A DNA stretch of 64,000 nucleotides from Vibrio marinisediminis (GTDB lineage Bacteria; Pseudomonadota; Gammaproteobacteria; Enterobacterales; Vibrionaceae): the NCBI RefSeq assembly GCF_014050145.1, contig NZ_JACFYF010000007.1, positions 62,001-126,000 on the forward strand, in the 5' to 3' direction. The position numbers were made by a program, and so were the translations under genes. Positions 18,530 through 29,409 of this stretch are shown here, piece by piece. Under the pieces are notes generated by a model. It saw nothing but the letters and a program-made list of their open reading frames with translations, did not search any database and was not told the origin of the DNA. Within the stretch, counting starts at the first letter, position 1, and each line of letters opens with the position of its first letter.

Positions 18530-21500
18530 TCAAGAAGTTACCGTCTGCGTCGATATCACATTTCGTCGATTGGTGAGCCCGAGCAATACCGGGATTAGGA
18601 TCAGGGTAATGGTGGTGGCAAACAGTTCACCAAATACTAGAGATACAGCAGCCGGTTTGAGGTACTGTGCTTGTTCCGCAGATTCACTCAGTAAAGGTAG
18701 CAGCCCACACACTGTTGTAATCGTGGTAAGAAAAATCGCTCTAAATCGGCTGGTCGCTGCAGTGATGAGTGCTTGTTTCAGTACCATACCCGAGCGGTAG
18801 TATTGATTAAAGCGGGTGATTAACACCAGTGAATCATTGATCACTATGCCAGTCATCGCCATCATACCAAACATCGAGAGAAGGCTGATTGGTAAATCCA
18901 TGATACCGTGACCAAAAATCGCTCCGGCAAATCCAAATGGAATCACCGCCATAATGATCAGTGGCTGCCAGTAAGATTTAAGCGGTATCGCCAGTAGGAT
19001 GTAAATTAGCAATAAGGTCAGCAGCATAGCCTGTTTAAAACCGTCTTGTACGTCATTAATTTCTTCAAACTCTCCAGCGGCGCGAATAGAGACGCCTGGG
19101 TACTGAGTTTCGATTTTGGTGATATCCGCTTTCAACTGATGCAGTGTTAACTCCGGCGCTTGTACTTGGCGGTTTTGATTCCAATATAGGTTGATCACCT
19201 GCTCTCGATTTCGACGATGCAGTACATTGGGTTCTTGCTCGTATTTAAGTTCCGCGATATCGCCCAGAACAACAGTCTCACCGTTTTCGAGAAATACTGG
19301 GGTCATTAACAGTTGCTCAGGATTACTTCTCAGCATTTCTGAATAGCGTAGTACCACTCGTGTCTCTTGACCTTGTTGTAGAATTCGATGTATCTCCCTT
19401 TGACCAAACGCTTCACCCACCAGCTTTGCTATTTGATACTGACTCAGTCCTAGCTGATAACCGAACTGATTTAACTTGACCCTGAGCTGTTGTTGACCAC
19501 CTTTGCCATCGTCGAAAACATCGGATACACCGGGTAAACTAGTGAGTTTATTTGCTAGAGCGTGTGTCGCTTTACGTGCCAGTTCTCTGTCCATGGCTGA
19601 AATAGTGATTAGGCTATCTCCTGCTGGTGATTCAGCCCCAGAAAAGCGCACAGAATAGGCTCCTTCAAAGGACCCTGATTGTTCTCGCCAGTCGTCAAGT
19701 AGACGGTTTGATGGAAGAGCTGTCAGTGCTTCATTACTCAGTTCGGCTGTCACCTCAATCTCTCCATATCCATCGGAGAAAGCAAGCAGATTAGTTAATA
19801 CAGGCTTGTTAAGTTGGAATTCTTGGGTCAGTTCAGCGGCGATTTGTTCTGCGCTTTGAGTCAGTTGATTTAATGTGATCTCCTGAAGTGGAAGTGGTGC
19901 ACCATCATCTAACTCGATTTTGGCAGTGGCATATCGTCCTGGTATTTCGGGGAATATTGCACTTCGTATCGCACCCGTACTCCACATCCCGTATGCAAGA
20001 ATAATGAAGGCGAAAAAACTGAGTAGGGTTGCGGTTTGATTGCTGATAGCCTTTTCTAATGCGGGTTGGTACGCATCGTCTATAAAACGTTGCAGCCCAC
20101 TTTGTGCGCGGCTTTGTACTGATTTAATGACTCTAGGTGTTTTTCCTTCATCTCCTGTTAGGTGGGAAGGAAGGATAAATTTACTCTCGATTAGGGAGAA
20201 CAGTAGCGCAAAAATTACTACAGCTGAAAACCCGGCCAGTACTTTCGCCAGCTCATTGTTGATCCACAGCATCGGCGAGAAGGCGGCAATAGTAGTTAAT
20301 ATCCCGAACACGGTAGCAACTGAAACTGATTTTACCCCTTTATAAGCAGCATCGGCAGGGCTGTTACTCTTATTTCGCTGGGAACAGATACTCTCGCCTA
20401 CAACGACCGCATCATCAACGAGAATACCGAGTACCAGAATAAATCCGAATAGGGTGATGTCGTTGATGCTGTAATTAAATATTTGCATCGCTCCCAGAGT
20501 GCCAGCCAGTGCGATAGGGATACCGAGTGCTACCCAAAATGCCAGTTTAAGTTCAAGGAAAATTCCAAGTAGCACCAATACGATTAGTAGTCCCTGCCAG
20601 GCATTTTCGCCTAGGCGGCTAAGCTGCTCACTGATGTAGGGCGCCATATCGGCCATTATAGATAGTTCAATGTCTTGTGGTAGCTGTGGGCGTAGCTCAT
20701 TGAGAGTTTCAGCAATCGCGTCGCTAACATTAAGCAGGTTGTCATGCTGGGCAGTACTCACCAATAATGCAATTGCGGTTTCGCCGTTGTTACGAACAAT
20801 GGCCCCTTCTTCTAAGTAATCACGTTTGATGTTAGCAACATCTCCGAGATAGATTGAACCTTGTGCTGTGGTGAGAAGTGGAATTGATTTAAGCTGTTCA
20901 ATGTCATCAGCGTAGCCATCGCCCCGCAGAATAAGGCGTCCAGTGGCGCTTTTTAGTTCACCGCTTCGTGCTTCCAGCGAGCTTTGCTCTATCGATTGTG
21001 CGATTTTTTCTAGGCTCAATCCAAGGCTGCGCAGTTTGTCTATATCTGGTTCAATTACTAACAGTGATTGACGACTGCCCCAGTTCGATACTTTGGAAAT
21101 AGTAGGATTTTTCTTCAGTGCCAGTTCAACCTGTCTGGCAACTGGCTGAAGTTGGCTATCTGATCGTGGACCAGAGACGATGACAAATGCCGCAAGATTG
21201 GTAAATTCATCGCGCGTGATCTGTGGCTTTTCTGCTTGTACGGGAAAGCCTTCAATTGCATTGACTTGGTTACGGATATCTTCCAATAATTTGTCGATAT
21301 CTGTAGCTGAGGTCTTACGCACTTTGATGCTTGCTAGCCCAGCACTGGATTGACTAACGATCTGTTTGATACCGGGGACGCTAGCAATAGACTCTTCTAC
21401 TCGTTGGGTTATGCTTTGGTCTATTTGTTTGGCGGTACCACCAGGGTAGGCGACATTGATCACTAGACTACTGGGAGCAACCTGAGGAAAGGATTCAACC

Positions 21501-21601
21501 CTGAGTTGCCCAACAGATAAAACACCGGTCGCGATAATCGCAATCATTAATAGATTGGCGCCAACGGGATTGTCGATAAACCACTTAGTCAACCAGTTCA
21601 T
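18530..21601 (-). CDS. RND efflux permease (inner membrane)
   Basis: 1023-residue proton-driven RND pump with twelve predicted membrane segments and two large periplasmic loops. The N-terminus NPVGANLLMIAIIATGVLSV is TM1. The proton-relay Asp pair is present in LVLGILVDDAVVVGES (TM4), and the TM10 region reads GMMAMTGIVINDSLVLITRF. The SIRAAGEFEEINDV stretch is like that of AcrB relatives with broad or lipophilic substrates. It overlaps the adaptor stop by 4 nt (ATGA), so the two are coupled. No outer-membrane channel gene is present; a shared TolC is expected. Confidence 0.92.
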   Translation of the reverse strand: MNWLTKWFIDNPVGANLLMIAIIATGVLSVGQLRVESFPQVAPSSLVINVAYPGGTAKQIDQSITQRVEESIASVPGIKQIVSQSSAGLASIKVRKTSATDIDKLLEDIRNQVNAIEGFPVQAEKPQITRDEFTNLAAFVIVSGPRSDSQLQPVARQVELALKKNPTISKVSNWGSRQSLLVIEPDIDKLRSLGLSLEKIAQSIEQSSLEARSGELKSATGRLILRGDGYADDIEQLKSIPLLTTAQGSIYLGDVANIKRDYLEEGAIVRNNGETAIALLVSTAQHDNLLNVSDAIAETLNELRPQLPQDIELSIMADMAPYISEQLSRLGENAWQGLLIVLVLLGIFLELKLAFWVALGIPIALAGTLGAMQIFNYSINDITLFGFILVLGILVDDAVVVGESICSQRNKSNSPADAAYKGVKSVSVATVFGILTTIAAFSPMLWINNELAKVLAGFSAVVIFALLFSLIESKFILPSHLTGDEGKTPRVIKSVQSRAQSGLQRFIDDAYQPALEKAISNQTATLLSFFAFIILAYGMWSTGAIRSAIFPEIPGRYATAKIELDDGAPLPLQEITLNQLTQSAEQIAAELTQEFQLNKPVLTNLLAFSDGYGEIEVTAELSNEALTALPSNRLLDDWREQSGSFEGAYSVRFSGAESPAGDSLITISAMDRELARKATHALANKLTSLPGVSDVFDDGKGGQQQLRVKLNQFGYQLGLSQYQIAKLVGEAFGQREIHRILQQGQETRVVLRYSEMLRSNPEQLLMTPVFLENGETVVLGDIAELKYEQEPNVLHRRNREQVINLYWNQNRQVQAPELTLHQLKADITKIETQYPGVSIRAAGEFEEINDVQDGFKQAMLLTLLLIYILLAIPLKSYWQPLIIMAVIPFGFAGAIFGHGIMDLPISLLSMFGMMAMTGIVINDSLVLITRFNQYYRSGMVLKQALITAATSRFRAIFLTTITTVCGLLPLLSESAEQAQYLKPAAVSLVFGELFATTITLILIPVLLGLTNRRNVISTQTVTS

Positions 21602-22707
21602 TGGGTTACCTCTATCGGAGTTACGTGTTGTCCGGGCAGCATCGAAACGAGAGGATAAATCACCACTTTACGGGGCTGCTGTGGTTCAGTGTTAAATTTA
21701 ACCCAGACATTGTCCGTGCTCTGTTCGAGTACCTGTATGTTCTCTTTTACTAGTAGCGAATCTTGCACACACCAAATTTCCCCATCACGCGTTAACGCAC
21801 TGGCAGGTAGTTGCATTGCTTGTTTAGCTTCAGGCATGCGAATTTGTACCGTCACTTGTTGATTTGGCAAAAGTTGATGAGTGGCATGGAAAGGGTTAGA
21901 GATACTAAGCACTACTTCGCGTTGACGTGTTTGGTTTTGAGCGATCGGCGAGATGTAACGAATGCTTGCAGGCCAACTTTGATGTTGTCGGTCTTGTACA
22001 CTCAGTTCAGCGGTGGGGAGTGCTTCAAGTAACGACGACCATTGGCTCTCTGGGATCGGCAGCTTTACATCAAGGCTTCTACTTGAGGCAATGGTAAATA
22101 GGCTCTGTCCTTGTTCAACGAACTGAGTTGGGCTTACATTGCGCGCTAGGATCACCGCATCATAGGGGGCAGTAATACGAGCATCATCGAGCTGTTGTTT
22201 TACACTTAGAAGCGTACTTTTGGCTTGCACTACTGCCGCTTTTGCAGCCGCGATTTGTGGCTCTCTACGAGCGTAAGAAGAGCTTTTTTTGTCACTCAGC
22301 ATTTTGATGGCAACAGTTTGCTCATGATTTTCCTTAAGCAATTGCAGTTCAGCTTGTTTGACTTCGCTATTTGCTTTCGCAAGGTGAGCTTTAAGCATAG
22401 TGGTATCCAGTTTTGCCAGAGCTTGCCCTTTTGTGAGCAGTTTTCCCGGCTCCAATCCTTGTGCCAGCCAGTCAAGCTTGGCTGAGCTTTGTGCTCTTAA
22501 TTCGCTTTGCCATCGGGTCGATGAGGTTCCTATAAGGCTAAGTGTGGGAGAAAATGGTTCGGCAGTGACCGAAACCACACTCACTGGCTGGGCTTTTATT
22601 GGCATGGGTTTTGTGGCGACTGGCTTTGGCTCTGTAACAATCACCAGTACTATCGCACCTACGATAAAAAGTATGCCAGCAAGTATCGGTAGTATACGTT
22701 TCATCAT
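21598..22707 (-). CDS. RND efflux periplasmic adaptor
   Basis: 369-residue HlyD/MFP-type membrane fusion protein. A single N-terminal membrane anchor (MMKRILPILAGILFIVGAIV) has no lipobox Cys. A split lipoyl-like domain surrounds an alpha-hairpin (about 105-175, Lys/Ala/Gln-rich), and a beta-barrel segment includes ITAPYDAVILARNVSPTQF. It would bridge the RND permease to an outer-membrane channel. It starts 4 bp after the ABC membrane-domain gene and overlaps the permease gene by 4 nt, so all three genes form one operon. Confidence 0.9.
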   Translation of the reverse strand: MMKRILPILAGILFIVGAIVLVIVTEPKPVATKPMPIKAQPVSVVSVTAEPFSPTLSLIGTSSTRWQSELRAQSSAKLDWLAQGLEPGKLLTKGQALAKLDTTMLKAHLAKANSEVKQAELQLLKENHEQTVAIKMLSDKKSSSYARREPQIAAAKAAVVQAKSTLLSVKQQLDDARITAPYDAVILARNVSPTQFVEQGQSLFTIASSRSLDVKLPIPESQWSSLLEALPTAELSVQDRQHQSWPASIRYISPIAQNQTRQREVVLSISNPFHATHQLLPNQQVTVQIRMPEAKQAMQLPASALTRDGEIWCVQDSLLVKENIQVLEQSTDNVWVKFNTEPQQPRKVVIYPLVSMLPGQHVTPIEVTQ

Positions 22708-22711
22708 TAAT

Positions 22712-23560
22712 TTACCTCACATTGAGTCGTTGGCTGATCTCACTCAACCGGGATAATGTTTGCAGCGTAACCGGCAACATAATGGCGGCTTCGACGAACT
22801 CTAGTGAGTAAGTGACGACAGAAAAAAGCTGTCCAGCGGTTGGTGCATTGAGTTGGGTGGTCAGCATTAGATTGGTCAGAACGAACCCAAAAAGAACTAT
22901 AAAAACTAAACCGTATAGCATCGCTTCGGTATCGGAGAGTTTGATTTCCCGGGTTTTGAGTTTTTGCAAATGAGCATAGAGCCCGTTGTGGCTGAGAAAG
23001 CTGAGTACGTTGACCTGACGTTCCATCTGGGTGTTTAGCGCGGCGTTAAGCTCGATAAAGGCACGGTGAAACAGAGCGTAGATCGCCAGCATAATGATAC
23101 CGGCTACACTTGCACTGAGTGCAAGCAGATAACTGAAACTTGCCAATACGCCTACAGTTACGACCAGCTGTATAATTGCGGTAAGTAGTGAAGGCAGGTC
23201 ATTTTCTAAGAAATCCACCAATTCGCGGGACATGGTTAGTCTTGCATTGCGTGTTGTAACCGTGTGCTCGCGAAGAAAGTCATCGGTCTTAAGTCCAATT
23301 CTGACTCGGATTTCACCATAAATCCGAGTGTCATAAAAACGCCGGATAACAGCCACAAAAACTAACGTGGTGATCACTGCAGCGAGCACAATTAGGTCGT
23401 GGTATTGTCCTGCCATCAGGCTATCTATTGAGTAACCAATAAAAAGTGGAAGCAGAGCCATTAACAAATTTTCGACTATCACCATCAACCATGTGACGCT
23501 GATTTTTCGTTTATGTCCGACGACGATTGTGGAAAGGGATATGTCCTGAGGAGAGTTCAC
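22712..23560 (-). CDS. ABC-exporter transmembrane domain without ATPase
   Basis: 282 residues matching only the six-helix membrane domain of type-I ABC exporters: hydrophobic segments near 20-45, 55-75, 130-150, 155-175 and 235-260, with coupling-loop stretches such as IRRFYDTRIYGEIRVRIGLK. There is no Walker A, signature or Walker B, and no fused or adjacent nucleotide-binding domain. GTG start at 23560 with GGAG 9 nt upstream. It is first gene of the RND operon, 4 bp before the adaptor. Such stand-alone domains are annotated in vibrios but their role is unknown. It does not look truncated, because the stop and the next start are tightly packed. Confidence 0.8.
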   Translation of the reverse strand: MNSPQDISLSTIVVGHKRKISVTWLMVIVENLLMALLPLFIGYSIDSLMAGQYHDLIVLAAVITTLVFVAVIRRFYDTRIYGEIRVRIGLKTDDFLREHTVTTRNARLTMSRELVDFLENDLPSLLTAIIQLVVTVGVLASFSYLLALSASVAGIIMLAIYALFHRAFIELNAALNTQMERQVNVLSFLSHNGLYAHLQKLKTREIKLSDTEAMLYGLVFIVLFGFVLTNLMLTTQLNAPTAGQLFSVVTYSLEFVEAAIMLPVTLQTLSRLSEISQRLNVR

Positions 23561-23736
23561 ATTTAGAGCTCCGAATAAAACTATTGGGAGCGATTATTGC
23601 GTGTAAGAAGAGAAAAAAAGTGTCTCATATTGCGGTATCAAAAAATGTTGAGATTACCAGCGATTAGAGTGAACAATTCAGGGCATTAAATCGTATTGCA
23701 GTTACTTGCCTTGTCATAAAAGAGGCAGTCTGTTGG

Positions 23737-24624
23737 TTACTCTATCTTATGTGCGCTGACAATTTCTTCACTTACCCAATTCAATAGCTGTTTAATTGCC
23801 CGAGATAACACCTGATTTTGCCTGACAATATAGCCAAGGCTGGTGGTTGGGAAATCTGGTAGTGGGGTGATGGTTGTTTTCAAATTAAGCTTAGGGTGCA
23901 GCGAGAACTCAGGCACAATAGCTACGCCAAACCCAGCTTCTGCCCAATCTATTTGTGCATCAACACTGCCCACTTCCATAACGCGATATTTCGGCAAATT
24001 CAACATAGGCACAGCAAGATCAAGTAAGTCACGAGTACGGGTATCATGACCGAGTAAGATCAGCGTCGGCTCTTCTTGATTGTGGGTCAGTAAGCCTTGT
24101 TGCCATGCTTGTAAGCCATCACCTAGCGCACACCATTTTACTTGTTGCAACTCAGTAAAATGTAGAGGTTGACTCTCTTTTTGTGCAATAACAAAGCCTA
24201 AATCTGCCTTGGCACTTTTTACCAATTCCGCGGCTTGTGAAGAGGTGGTATTGAACAAAGAAAGGTCAATTCCTGGGAATTCTTTCTTAAAAGATTGAAA
24301 CGGGGAAATTAATAACAGTCGCGAGATAATATCACTGGCAGCAATGGTTAATGTCCCCTGGCATAAATCGTTAATTGCATTGATTTCTGCCTGACAAACT
24401 TGCAGTTCCATCAGTGTGTTGTGTGCACTTTTCAGTAAGCGTTCGCCAGCTTGCGTAAGCCTAAAAGGATTGCGTTCTATCAACTTAACGCGAGTTGCTT
24501 GCTCAAGCTGTTTAATATGCAAACTCACATTGGGTTGGGTCATATGCAGTTCAGTGGCAGTTTTGCCAAAGTGCTCCAAACGTGCCAATACGACAAAGGT
24601 ATTGAGCCAGTTGAGATCTAACAT
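23737..24624 (-). CDS. LysR-family transcriptional regulator
   Basis: 295-residue LysR regulator: N-terminal HTH (NTFVVLARLEHFGKTATELH then MTQPNVSLHIKQLEQ) and a two-lobed effector domain from about residue 90. The ATG at 24624 has GAGGA about 5 nt upstream; the longer frame uses a TTG without support. It diverges from the purA paralogue (145 bp apart), the standard LysR layout. A motif in that gap (24636-24653) resembles a palindrome upstream of the tyrosine-phenol-lyase-like gene, suggesting both are targets. Confidence 0.9.
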   Translation of the reverse strand: MLDLNWLNTFVVLARLEHFGKTATELHMTQPNVSLHIKQLEQATRVKLIERNPFRLTQAGERLLKSAHNTLMELQVCQAEINAINDLCQGTLTIAASDIISRLLLISPFQSFKKEFPGIDLSLFNTTSSQAAELVKSAKADLGFVIAQKESQPLHFTELQQVKWCALGDGLQAWQQGLLTHNQEEPTLILLGHDTRTRDLLDLAVPMLNLPKYRVMEVGSVDAQIDWAEAGFGVAIVPEFSLHPKLNLKTTITPLPDFPTTSLGYIVRQNQVLSRAIKQLLNWVSEEIVSAHKIE

Positions 24625-24635
24625 ACTTATCCTCA

Positions 24636-24653
24636 ATTAGGTTGAAACTAGGT
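24636..24653. promoter_or_regulatory. LysR-type site between lysR and purA paralogue
   Basis: ATTAGGTTGAAACTAGGT lies 12 bp above the lysR start. It shares TAG-x-TTGAA and CTAGGT blocks, with one-base spacing difference, with the perfect palindrome at 27564-27581. A plausible -10 (TATAAT) for the purA paralogue follows near 24697. Confidence 0.5.
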
Positions 24654-24769
24654 CACAGATATCAATACAACCCCATATGAGATACTTATCAGGGTTATAA
24701 TGATTATTAATTTTTCTTATTTTGAATGGAAGATTAGGATAAGTCCATCGCTTTTAAGGAGAGTTAATT

Positions 24770-26026
24770 ATGTCGTCTATTGTTGTTGTTGGTGCAAACT
24801 GGGGTGATGAAGGTAAAGGCCGAATCGTTGATTATTTGGCAGACCAAGCATCCGCAAGCATTCGTTTCCAAGGTGGTAATAACGCAGGTCATACTGTGGT
24901 AAACGACTTTGGCACATTCAAACTGCACCAGCTTCCTAGTGGCGTATTTAACCCTGACTGTATTGCTGTTTTAGGCCCTGGCATGGTGATCAGCCCGGCA
25001 TCCCTATCTCAAGAGATTGTTGAAGTTGAAGAATCAGGCGTGAAGGTTAACCTTTGCATTTCTGACCGCGCAACACTTTGCTTGCCGCTACACGCTCTAG
25101 AAGACACGCTTGAAGAACTGCGTTTAGGCGATAAAGCATACGGCTCAACTCGTCAAGGTATTGCACCTGCATACGGCGACCGCGTGATGAAGAAAGGCAT
25201 CTTAGTGGGATGGCTAACACAGCCAGACGTTCTTGTTGAACGTATCCAGTTCATGATGGATTGGAAACTGCCTCAGCTTCGTGCGTTATACCCAACGTTT
25301 GAGTTTGAGCAAACAGCACAAGAAATGGCGGATTGGTTACTTGAGGTTTCTGCACCTTGGCGTCACGCTATCTGCAACGTAACGCTACCGCTAAAAGAAC
25401 TGCAAGCACAAGATAAAACGCTGCTATTTGAAGCGCAACTTGGTGCGGGTCGTGACCTAGTTTACGGTGAATACCCATGGACGACATCTTCTAATGTAGT
25501 GTCTATGTACGCAGGTATCGGTAGTGGTTTACCAGCACTTCGCCCAGAGCGCGTAATTGCTGTAGCTAAAGCGTTCAGCTCATCAGTGGGTACAGGCACG
25601 CTAATTACCGCAATGGAAGAGCAAGATGCATTCCGCGAGCTAGCAGGCGAGTTTGGTGCAACAACAGGTCGTCCTCGTGATATGGGTTACTTCGATGCAG
25701 TCGCAACCAAAAACGGTGTTGAGCTACAAGCGGCTACTGAAATTTCGCTAACCAAAGTAGACTGCCTAACAGGGCTGAAAGATCTTAAGATCTGCGTGGC
25801 TTACGAAGGTGAGCACAGCGAAAACCCAATTTGGCCACAAACAGCAGCACTAGCGCCAGTTTATGAACATATGGAAAGCTGGAGCGAAGACATTACTGGT
25901 TGTCGTAAATTCGAAGAGTTACCAGTAGCGGCGCAAAAATACGTTCTACGTATTGAAGAACTTATGGGCGTACCAGTGAAGATGGTATCTGTAGGTCCTG
26001 GCCGTGAACAGATGATCGTTCGTTAA
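24770..26026 (+). CDS. Adenylosuccinate synthetase paralogue
   Basis: 418-residue PurA-fold GTPase; PurA joins IMP and aspartate to make adenylosuccinate. The catalytic D13 (WGDEGKGR) and H41 (NNAGHTVV) are kept at the same numbers as in E. coli PurA. ISLTKVDCLTGL matches the guanine-binding end, and TTGRPRDMGYFD keeps Arg at the positions of R303 and R305. However, the loop that reads TTGRGIGPAYEDKVARRG in E. coli is STRQGIAPAYGDRVMKKG here, so R131 is Gln and R143 is Lys. It is shorter than typical PurA (about 430) and lies beside a LysR gene and a lyase-like gene, not purine genes. Probably an accessory copy with altered substrate handling (inference). Confidence 0.85.
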   Translation: MSSIVVVGANWGDEGKGRIVDYLADQASASIRFQGGNNAGHTVVNDFGTFKLHQLPSGVFNPDCIAVLGPGMVISPASLSQEIVEVEESGVKVNLCISDRATLCLPLHALEDTLEELRLGDKAYGSTRQGIAPAYGDRVMKKGILVGWLTQPDVLVERIQFMMDWKLPQLRALYPTFEFEQTAQEMADWLLEVSAPWRHAICNVTLPLKELQAQDKTLLFEAQLGAGRDLVYGEYPWTTSSNVVSMYAGIGSGLPALRPERVIAVAKAFSSSVGTGTLITAMEEQDAFRELAGEFGATTGRPRDMGYFDAVATKNGVELQAATEISLTKVDCLTGLKDLKICVAYEGEHSENPIWPQTAALAPVYEHMESWSEDITGCRKFEELPVAAQKYVLRIEELMGVPVKMVSVGPGREQMIVR

Positions 26027-26048
26027 TCAGTGCTATAGAATGAATTGA

Positions 26049-26076
26049 GGCTGACCAGAGATGGTCAGCCTTTTTT
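26049..26076 (+). terminator. Rho-independent terminator of purA paralogue
   Basis: GGCTGACC (26049-26056) and GGTCAGCC (26063-26070) form a perfect stem with a 6-nt loop followed directly by TTTTTT, about 23 bp after the stop codon. Confidence 0.92.
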
Positions 26077-26093
26077 GTATTTAGCGCTAGTTG

Positions 26094-27800
<1,707 letters not shown>

Positions 27801-29153
27801 ATGAACAGACTCATAATGAAACTAACAGCAAAAGCATCACTTAATAACGCTTTACTTATCTCAATTACCACTCCGGAATTTAAAGGTGATGAGGCGAAAG
27901 AATCCTTAGCCGAACTTGCTCGTTTAGTGACAACCCTTGGGTTTAAGGTGGTTGGGACACAGTCGCAAAAACAAAATTCAACTCAAAAACTCAATGTATT
28001 GGGTGCGGGTAAGTTGGCTGAAATTGCCCAATTAACGGGCAATAAAGGTGAAATTGAAGAAGTTGAATATGATGAGCTTTTTGACGAAACCGATTTAGAT
28101 GATATCCCTGAAGACGATTTGCCGTTTGCTTGCGCTGACGTCGTGGTATTCGATTGCGATTTAAGCCCATCTCAGATGCGTAATGTCGAGCGTCATTTAG
28201 GTGTCGAAGTCTTTGACCGTACAGGCATCATTATTGAAATATTCAGCCGTCACGCACGTACCCGAACGGCGCGTTTACAAGTTGAAATTGCTCGCCTTAA
28301 TTACTTAGTGCCACGCTTGCGTGAGACGGCGAGTGGTGACAAAGAGCGCCAAATGGGGCAGGGTGCGGGTGAAACATCTTTAGAGCTAGACCGCCGTAAA
28401 GTACGTGACCAAATAGCGGATCTTAGACGTGAATTAGTCAGCGTGCAGAGTGAGTTAAAAAACCGACGCACACAACGTTCTGAGCTTTTTTGTGTTGCCC
28501 TAGTTGGTTATACCAATGCCGGTAAATCGTCAATGATGCGTGCGATTACGGCTACGGAAGTAGTGGGTGAAGATAAACTGTTTGCGACACTTGATACCAC
28601 GGTCCGTGCACTACAACCTCTTACTCAACCACGAATTCTAGTTTCAGATACTGTTGGTTTTATTAAAAAACTGCCACACGATCTCGTCGCGTCTTTCCAT
28701 TCAACATTGGCAGAAGCCCACGATGCTTCATTACTGTTGTATGTCGTTGATGCCTCTGACCCATCTTTCCGCGCACAACTTGATGTGGTCCATGATGTAT
28801 TAGGACAAGTGGGTGTTGAAGGCAGTGAAAAGCTGTTGGTGCTAAATAAATCAGATCGTCTGAGTGAAGAACAGCAGCAAGCGCTGATGGAAGAGTTTCC
28901 TGATGCCATGCTCACTTCAACACGCGATCCGCTTGATATCAAAAAGCTGCATAAATACATCGTAGGTGTTGCAGAGAAAGGAATGATTGAAGAAGAAATT
29001 ATCGTGCCTTATACCGCCAATGGAGTCATCGGTGACATTCGTTCTAGCATGAGTGTGACTAAGGAAGAGTACGATTATGAGAATATCAAATTAACGGTAC
29101 GCTCAAGTGCGATTGACCTCGCAAGGTTAAAGAAGCGCATGCAGAGCTTGTAA
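27801..29153 (+). CDS. hflX: HflX-family ribosome-associated GTPase (paralogue)
   Basis: 450-residue HflX-type GTPase; HflX splits stalled 70S ribosomes. The N-terminal nucleotide-binding domain has LGAGKLAEIAQLTG and SPSQMRNVERHL. A glycine-rich loop (GQGAGETSLELDRR) and coiled coil precede the G domain, with G1 GYTNAGKS, G3 DTVGF and G4 NKSD. An acidic insert (EIEEVEYDELFDETDLDDIP, about 92-111) separates the first two conserved blocks and is absent from E. coli HflX. The C-terminal domain is long. It is not next to hfq, so probably a second copy. The first ATG (27801) has a weak ribosome site; ATG at 27816 is the alternative. Confidence 0.88.
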   Translation: MNRLIMKLTAKASLNNALLISITTPEFKGDEAKESLAELARLVTTLGFKVVGTQSQKQNSTQKLNVLGAGKLAEIAQLTGNKGEIEEVEYDELFDETDLDDIPEDDLPFACADVVVFDCDLSPSQMRNVERHLGVEVFDRTGIIIEIFSRHARTRTARLQVEIARLNYLVPRLRETASGDKERQMGQGAGETSLELDRRKVRDQIADLRRELVSVQSELKNRRTQRSELFCVALVGYTNAGKSSMMRAITATEVVGEDKLFATLDTTVRALQPLTQPRILVSDTVGFIKKLPHDLVASFHSTLAEAHDASLLLYVVDASDPSFRAQLDVVHDVLGQVGVEGSEKLLVLNKSDRLSEEQQQALMEEFPDAMLTSTRDPLDIKKLHKYIVGVAEKGMIEEEIIVPYTANGVIGDIRSSMSVTKEEYDYENIKLTVRSSAIDLARLKKRMQSL

Positions 29154-29208
29154 GTAAAAGAACTTGTAAGTAAAAGAGTTTGTAAGTTAAAGAGCTTGTA
29201 AGCGTAGT
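29145..29208 (+). repeat. 16-bp tandem repeat over the hflX stop
   Basis: Four units with consensus AGCTTGTAAGTAAAAG begin at 29145, 29161, 29177 and 29193, the last one partly diverged. The first unit contains the hflX stop TAA (29151). Because 16 is not a multiple of three, the TAAs at 29151, 29167 and 29183 fall in all three frames. Confidence 0.85.
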
Positions 29209-29234
29209 CTCGACATTTTTTTGTTGGAGGATCT

Positions 29235-29264
29235 ATCCCGCAGACGCTCGGTTGGCGGGATTTT
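29235..29264 (+). terminator. Terminator downstream of hflX
   Basis: ATCCCGC (29235-29241) pairs with GCGGGAT (29255-29261) across a 13-nt loop and runs into TTTT. It lies about 80 bp after the hflX stop, beyond the tandem repeat. Confidence 0.65.
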
Positions 29265-29409
29265 GATAAGCATACACACCTCGGTTTGGCTCTAAGATTT
29301 AATGTTTTGCAATAAAGTATTGCCTATTCATGTTATTGAAATGTGTATAATACTTGACTACTAACACTGTCTGTGTGATTTAAGAACGCTGTAAAATAAT
29401 GGACTATTA

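Noticed and set aside
24770-26026. The PurA paralogue as a phage-type PurZ (diaminopurine genome system)
   Set aside because: The catalytic Asp of the GDEGKG motif, which PurZ lacks, is present, and no phage genes or dATP-depleting partner genes are nearby.
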